Source: Oxalobacteraceae bacterium
GTDB lineage: Bacteria > Pseudomonadota > Gammaproteobacteria > Burkholderiales > Burkholderiaceae_D
Reading direction: 5' to 3'
Assembly (NCBI GenBank): GCA_947374865.1
Contig: CANCDR010000006.1
Coordinates: 62,001 to 126,000 of the forward strand
Length of the DNA: 64,000 nucleotides
Position 1 is the first letter of the stretch. Each line of letters opens with the position of its first letter. The notes below the pieces were generated by a model that made no database searches, was not told the DNA's origin, and saw nothing but the letters and a program-made list of their open reading frames with translations. The translations under genes and the position numbers were made by a program. This document shows positions 59,700-64,000 of this stretch, piece after piece.

Positions 59700-62081
59700 A
59701 TGTCACCACAATTTCGTTTAAAAATTTTGTCTGCCTCGGCAATGCTTAGTCTATTTTTACCCGCCGCATGGTCGCTGGCAGCGGATGCCGGCGAGGGCGT
59801 TCTGCCCGTTTTGATGATTGAAGGCGCCAAAGCCACTTTGCCAGCCAATCTGCCTAGTACCATCGAAGGCGTCACAGCGCGACAGATTGCGGAGAACATC
59901 AACGCCCTTACATCGGCCGAAACGCTGAACTATCTACCCAGTACCCATGTGCGGGAACGCTACATTGGTGATCGGAATGGCGTTCTCGTCATGCGCGTCA
60001 ATAGCTCGACTTCCAGCGCCCAAACCACGGTCTATGCCGACCATCTTCTGCTATCGAATTTTCTCAATAATAGTTACAGCACAGCGCCCCGCTGGGCCAT
60101 GGTCGGGCCGGAAGAAATAGCCCGGGTGGATGTCCTGTACGGTCCATTCTCAGCACTTTATCCGGGTAACTCAGCAGCCGGCGTGGTGCTGATCAGGACC
60201 CGTCTGCCAGATCACTTTGAAGCCCATGTCAAGTTCGATATTTTTGGCCAACAATTCAATTTGTACGGCACAAATCAGTCTTATCGCGGTACCCATAGTA
60301 GCGTTTCCTTGGGCAATAAAGTCGGTGCGTGGTCTTACCAGCTGACGGCCGATCATCTGGATAATCAGGGACATCCACAAACTTTTGGCACCGCTAACCA
60401 GGCCACGGTAAGCGGGGCGCCTGCTTTTACTTCGGTGAGTGGTGCTCAGCGCGACCTTGATACCAGTGGCAATCCGCGCATCATTACCAGTGCCATCGGC
60501 GCCGATCACACGCTGCAAGACAACGGCAAAATAAAACTGGTCTATGATTTTTCGACCGCGGTACGGGCGACCGCGTGGCTGGGTGTCTGGCAAAATAAAT
60601 CGACGACCAGTGTCAGTACTTATTTGCAGGACGCGAATGGTCAGGCTGTCTACAACACCAACAATGCCGGCGCAGGCCGCTACGTTAAATTTGCCGACGA
60701 TGCTGCTTACTACACGCTGAGCGGTAGCTCGCCTGGGAGCGCCGCAAGTGAACATGTGTTGCAGGGTTTGTCGGTCAAGAGCGCCAATCATGACGTCTGG
60801 GACTGGGAAGTCGTCGCCAGTCGTTACAGCCAAAATAAGGAAGTCTCGCGCAGCGCCAGTAATACGGGCAGCCTGTTGGATTCAGGAACTGGCGTCATCC
60901 GGCCATCCGGCATCATCACTGTTGGCGACGGTACTGGCTGGCGTAGTCTGGATTTACGCGCCGGCTGGCGCTCAGATGGCGAGCAAAAAAGACGCCATCA
61001 GCTCAGCTTTGGCTACCACACGGATCGCTATACACTGGCCTCGCAGACCTCCGCGGTAGCAGCCGATTGGCTCAGCGGGGACGCTGCAGCAACGCCCAAT
61101 AGTAATTCCACCGGCAAGACCGAAACCCAGGCACTCTACCTGCAAGATGCCTGGCAAGCGCATCCGGATCTGATGCTAATCGCCGGCGGTCGATTTGAAC
61201 AATGGCGCGCCTTTGATGGCAGTAACACTAACGTTGCCAATAGTGTCCCTTATCGTCAGCTCCAATACGCTGGTCGCAGTAGTACGGATCTTTCACCGAA
61301 ATTGTCGCTCGCATTGCAGGCCACGCCTGATTTAGCTTTGCGCGGGGCATTTGGTACGGCAGTGCGTTACCCGACTGTGGCAGAAATTTTTCAGGTGATC
61401 AGCCTGCCTAATAACGTCAAGCAGAATGATCCCGATCTCAAGCCAGAGAAAGTCCATTCAGGTGAACTGGTGGCAGAATGGAATTGGGCAAATGGTGCGC
61501 TCAAAAACGGCAGTCTCAGAACCTCACTGTTCTGGGAAAACAAACGTGACGCATTAATTGCCCAGACAGATACCACCGTCACGCCAAACATTTCCAGCAT
61601 TCAGAACGTCGACCAGGTACGCACAATGGGAATTGAAACGGCGTTCGATCTGGGCGAACGCCTCATTCGTGGGCTGCAGTTGAATGGCAGTGTCACGTAC
61701 ACCAAGTCAACGATCATCAGCGACCATCGCAATCCTGGCTTAGCCGGCACCGATCAGCCGCGCATTCCAGATTGGCGCGCCACCATTGTGGGGACTTATC
61801 ACGCCTCCGATGCGTTGACTTATAGCCTGAGTTATCGCACCAGCGGTCGGCAGCACAACGCGCTGTATAACACCGCGACCCATGCCTACAACGATGTCAA
61901 TCCCAATGTGTACGGCGCAGTGAGTCATTACCGCGTATGGGATACCAAAATCCTTTACCGCATCACGCAGCAATGGCAGGCTGCCCTTGGGATCAATAAT
62001 CTGGGTAATTTTAAATACTATGTCAATCCGAATCCGTATGCCCAACGGACCCTGTTCGCCAGCCTGATATTCGACTACTGA
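59700..62081 (+). CDS. TonB-dependent outer membrane receptor (probable copper uptake)
   Basis: A 793-residue TonB-dependent receptor. A signal peptide ends near AAWSLAA; the plug domain (about 45-170) has the usual TTVYADHLLL- and RVDVLYGPFSALYPGN-type segments; and the barrel (about 190-793) ends in a terminal aromatic residue (FDY). I chose the ATG at 59700 because it gives a normal signal peptide. The substrate is not directly visible. The upstream DUF2946 gene and downstream Cys-rich proteins favour copper rather than a siderophore. It is the first main gene of a three-gene run with tight spacing (8 bases to the next). Confidence 0.88.
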   Translation: MSPQFRLKILSASAMLSLFLPAAWSLAADAGEGVLPVLMIEGAKATLPANLPSTIEGVTARQIAENINALTSAETLNYLPSTHVRERYIGDRNGVLVMRVNSSTSSAQTTVYADHLLLSNFLNNSYSTAPRWAMVGPEEIARVDVLYGPFSALYPGNSAAGVVLIRTRLPDHFEAHVKFDIFGQQFNLYGTNQSYRGTHSSVSLGNKVGAWSYQLTADHLDNQGHPQTFGTANQATVSGAPAFTSVSGAQRDLDTSGNPRIITSAIGADHTLQDNGKIKLVYDFSTAVRATAWLGVWQNKSTTSVSTYLQDANGQAVYNTNNAGAGRYVKFADDAAYYTLSGSSPGSAASEHVLQGLSVKSANHDVWDWEVVASRYSQNKEVSRSASNTGSLLDSGTGVIRPSGIITVGDGTGWRSLDLRAGWRSDGEQKRRHQLSFGYHTDRYTLASQTSAVAADWLSGDAAATPNSNSTGKTETQALYLQDAWQAHPDLMLIAGGRFEQWRAFDGSNTNVANSVPYRQLQYAGRSSTDLSPKLSLALQATPDLALRGAFGTAVRYPTVAEIFQVISLPNNVKQNDPDLKPEKVHSGELVAEWNWANGALKNGSLRTSLFWENKRDALIAQTDTTVTPNISSIQNVDQVRTMGIETAFDLGERLIRGLQLNGSVTYTKSTIISDHRNPGLAGTDQPRIPDWRATIVGTYHASDALTYSLSYRTSGRQHNALYNTATHAYNDVNPNVYGAVSHYRVWDTKILYRITQQWQAALGINNLGNFKYYVNPNPYAQRTLFASLIFDY

Positions 62082-62089
62082 AAAACATC

Positions 62090-63313
62090 ATGAAAATATA
62101 CATATACCGTAGATTATTCGTACTACTGTGTTGCGCCTGCAGCGTTATCGCCACAGCACAAACGAACCATGCGCAGCACACGACGAATAAAATTGAACTG
62201 GGAACCTCATCGGCCGTCGATGCCCAAGGGCGCTGGTGGGTTGCCAGTAAAGCGGCGGGTGAGAGCGATAAAAATGGCGATACGATTGTTCTGCAGATGT
62301 CGACCGACGCGGGTCAGACATGGTCGACGCCAAAGCCGATCGACACGATTAACGAGGCGATTGCGGCCGATGGTGAGAGTCGTCCCAAGATCGCCTTTGG
62401 CAGTAAGGGTGAACTATTCATCGCTTATAACAAACCGCTGGCCAAACCCTACACCGGTGATATTCGTTTTGTTCGCTCGCTCGATGGTGGGGTGCATTTT
62501 TCGACCCCGGTGACGGTGCATGCGAACCGCGATCTCATTACGCATCGCTTTGAATCGATGATCCTTGATGCCAGTGGCCGAATCTACATCGCCTGGATTG
62601 ATAAGCGCGATGCCGAAGCAGCGCGGGCACGCAAAGAAAAATATGCGGGCGCAGCGATTTATTACGCAGTCTCGGACGATGCTGGCGCCAGTTTTCAAGG
62701 CGACTTCAAGCTCGCCGAGCATAGCTGTGAATGCTGCCGGATTGCGCTGGCTTTAAATCCTGCCGGGATGCCGGTGGCGATGTGGCGTCATGTATTTGCG
62801 CCTAATGTGCGTGACCATGGCATGGCGACCTTATCGGCCGATGGTGTTGCGCAGCCCATGACGCGCGTAACGTTTGACGACTGGCGGATCGACGCCTGTC
62901 CGCATCATGGCCCAGCGCTGGCCTTTGCTGATGACGGCACACGCCATCAGACCTGGTTCAATGTCAAAGGCGAGCAGGGTGGCGTGTATTATGCGGCGGC
63001 CAGTGCGGACGGTGTGCTCGGTAAGCCGATCCGCTTGGGAAGCGCACAGGCCGAACATGCCGATGTGATGGTGCAGGGACGGCAGATTATTTTGGTCTTG
63101 AAGCAGTTCAACGGGACTTCCACCAGTATTTTTGCGCGCGCCTCCCTCGACGGTGGCGCGAGCTGGCAGGAGCGCGAGATTGCCAGCACCAAAGGTCATT
63201 CAGATCAGCCGCATCTGCTACGCACTTTAACGGGGATTGCGCTGCAATGGCGCACGCAGCAGGAAGGTGTGCAGATCAAGCTAATCGAGGCAGAAAAATG
63301 GCAGACAAAATAA
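62090..63313 (+). CDS. Exported Asp-box (sialidase-fold) beta-propeller protein with Cys/His clusters
   Basis: A 407-residue exported protein (signal peptide about 1-23). Four Asp-box repeats of the S-x-D-x-G-x-x-[WF] type are visible (STDAGQTW at 71-78, SLDGGVHF at 130-137, SDDAGASF at 195-202, and SLDGGASW further on), so it is a propeller like BNR sialidases, but the sialidase Arg triad is not evident. It has two unusual clusters: CECC at 213-216 (HSCECCRIAL) and CPHHG at 270-274 (DACPHHGPAL). These look like a metal-binding site, probably for copper, and suggest a periplasmic metal chaperone or maturation factor rather than a glycosidase. Confidence 0.75.
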   Translation: MKIYIYRRLFVLLCCACSVIATAQTNHAQHTTNKIELGTSSAVDAQGRWWVASKAAGESDKNGDTIVLQMSTDAGQTWSTPKPIDTINEAIAADGESRPKIAFGSKGELFIAYNKPLAKPYTGDIRFVRSLDGGVHFSTPVTVHANRDLITHRFESMILDASGRIYIAWIDKRDAEAARARKEKYAGAAIYYAVSDDAGASFQGDFKLAEHSCECCRIALALNPAGMPVAMWRHVFAPNVRDHGMATLSADGVAQPMTRVTFDDWRIDACPHHGPALAFADDGTRHQTWFNVKGEQGGVYYAAASADGVLGKPIRLGSAQAEHADVMVQGRQIILVLKQFNGTSTSIFARASLDGGASWQEREIASTKGHSDQPHLLRTLTGIALQWRTQQEGVQIKLIEAEKWQTK

Positions 63314-63374
63314 GCCACGCCGGGAGGCGGTTTTGTTTTTGGCAGATTAAACTGAAGATGGCATACCGGAGTCA

Positions 63375-63911
63375 ATGATGAACATGACGATTAACTTTAA
63401 GAACAGGCTGCATACTTGGCTCGCTGTCGGGCTGATGTTCGTTGGGGCTGTAATTTTAACCACGCCAGCTGTCGCTGCTACAGGCAGGAATTCGGTAGTA
63501 CTGCAGGAATTTAAACCCGATCGCTTCGCGCAGCTGCTGCGTAGTCAAAACGCGCAGCCTTTCGTGCTCATCCTCTGGTCGCTAGACTGTGAATTTTGTC
63601 AGGCCAGTCTGGCGACGTTAGCGCAGCAAAAACGTCAGTATCCGCACTTACGCATCGTCACGCTCGCCACCGAACAGCTTGCCGACCCACAGGCTGCGGC
63701 GCTGATAAAAACCAAACTGCAAAAGTTAAGCCTGACGCAACATGCCTGGGCCTTCGGCAGCGCGCCGCCCGAACAGTTACGCTATGCGATCGATCCCCAA
63801 TGGCGCGGTGAAATGCCGCGCAGTTACTGGTTTGATGGCCATGGTGGCGTCAGGGTGCAGTCGGGGGTGATTAATGCCGAGGTGGTGGCGCAGTTTATCG
63901 GACAGCGTTAA
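63375..63911 (+). CDS. Exported thioredoxin-like protein (TlpA/ResA-like)
   Basis: A 178-residue thioredoxin-fold protein with a Sec signal peptide (about 1-35, VGLMFVGAVILTTPAVA). The active motif Cys72-Glu-Phe-Cys75 is present (WSLDCEFCQAS) and a Pro (EMPRSYWF) takes the cis-Pro position. It probably reduces the Cys residues of the preceding propeller protein or of a copper carrier in the periplasm. It follows that gene by 61 bases on the same strand. Confidence 0.8.
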   Translation: MMNMTINFKNRLHTWLAVGLMFVGAVILTTPAVAATGRNSVVLQEFKPDRFAQLLRSQNAQPFVLILWSLDCEFCQASLATLAQQKRQYPHLRIVTLATEQLADPQAAALIKTKLQKLSLTQHAWAFGSAPPEQLRYAIDPQWRGEMPRSYWFDGHGGVRVQSGVINAEVVAQFIGQR

Positions 63912-64000
63912 AAATGCGCATGACAGTGCAGCCTGTGATAACCATTGAGCTGCACCTTGATTTAAGAAAGCTCAACCAAGCGCATCTTAAAATTGCGCCC
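63912..64000. other. Window end, no gene seen
   Basis: The last 89 bases show no reading frame or repeat that I can support. Confidence 0.5.

Noticed and set aside
62090-63313. A true sialidase
   Set aside because: Asp boxes only show the propeller fold; the catalytic Arg triad and Tyr/Glu pair are not evident, and there are no sialic acid genes nearby.

Overview
The window looks like chromosomal DNA of a betaproteobacterium of the order Burkholderiales, most likely family Oxalobacteraceae (an Undibacterium/Herminiimonas-like genus is my best guess from protein wording and gene order; I could not run a search). Supporting signs are the tRNA-Leu / tig-clpP-clpX-lon / tRNA-Val-tRNA-Asp / ppiD order, the mltG-tmk-holB-pilZ-tatD string, Burkholderiales-style purL, nnr and mnmH, and moderately high GC.

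Layout. 1-2.8 kb: a cold shock protein, malate synthase A and a DUF1993 protein. 3-8.4 kb: a lone molybdenum hydroxylase large subunit, then a compact four-gene operon (SDR, PaaI thioesterase, SDR, alpha/beta hydrolase) behind a perfect TetR-type palindrome. 8.5-15 kb: tRNA-Leu and the protein quality-control block tig-clpP-clpX-lon. 15-17.2 kb: tRNA-Val and tRNA-Asp, followed by an accessory strip in which the 3' end of tRNA-Asp is repeated twice more and two toxin-antitoxin pairs (RelE/ParE-Phd, MqsR-MqsA) sit. 17.4-31.6 kb: yajD, ppiD, a secreted hydrolase, mnmH, an arylesterase, an orphan ABC ATPase, nnr, a DadA-like oxidase, an amidase, a family 39 glycosyltransferase and an uncharacterised pair. 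31.8-42.2 kb: purL, NRDE protein, ygfZ, then mltG-tmk-holB-pilZ-GNAT-tatD.

42.3-64 kb is more accessory. It holds a divergent LuxI/LuxR quorum-sensing pair, a two-gene remnant related to IncP TraL/TraM, a low-complexity secreted protein, a lysine 2,3-aminomutase / aminotransferase pair with a divergent LysR regulator, and a three-gene cassette of a Gln-rich protein, a small propeptide-like protein and a subtilisin without signal peptide. Facing that cassette is a response regulator with an atypical receiver domain. Then come modABC, an Xre/RES toxin-antitoxin pair and a probable copper-uptake operon (DUF2946 leader, TonB receptor, Cys-rich propeller protein, thioredoxin-like protein).

The best candidates for something not yet described are: (1) the Gln-rich protein / stand-alone propeptide / cytoplasmic-type subtilisin cassette at 50.5-53.7 kb, which recalls the PopC-PopD protease-inhibitor arrangement of Myxococcus; (2) the repeated tRNA-Asp 3' ends carrying toxin-antitoxin cargo with no integrase in sight; and (3) the DUF2946-led copper-type operon with a long structured leader.
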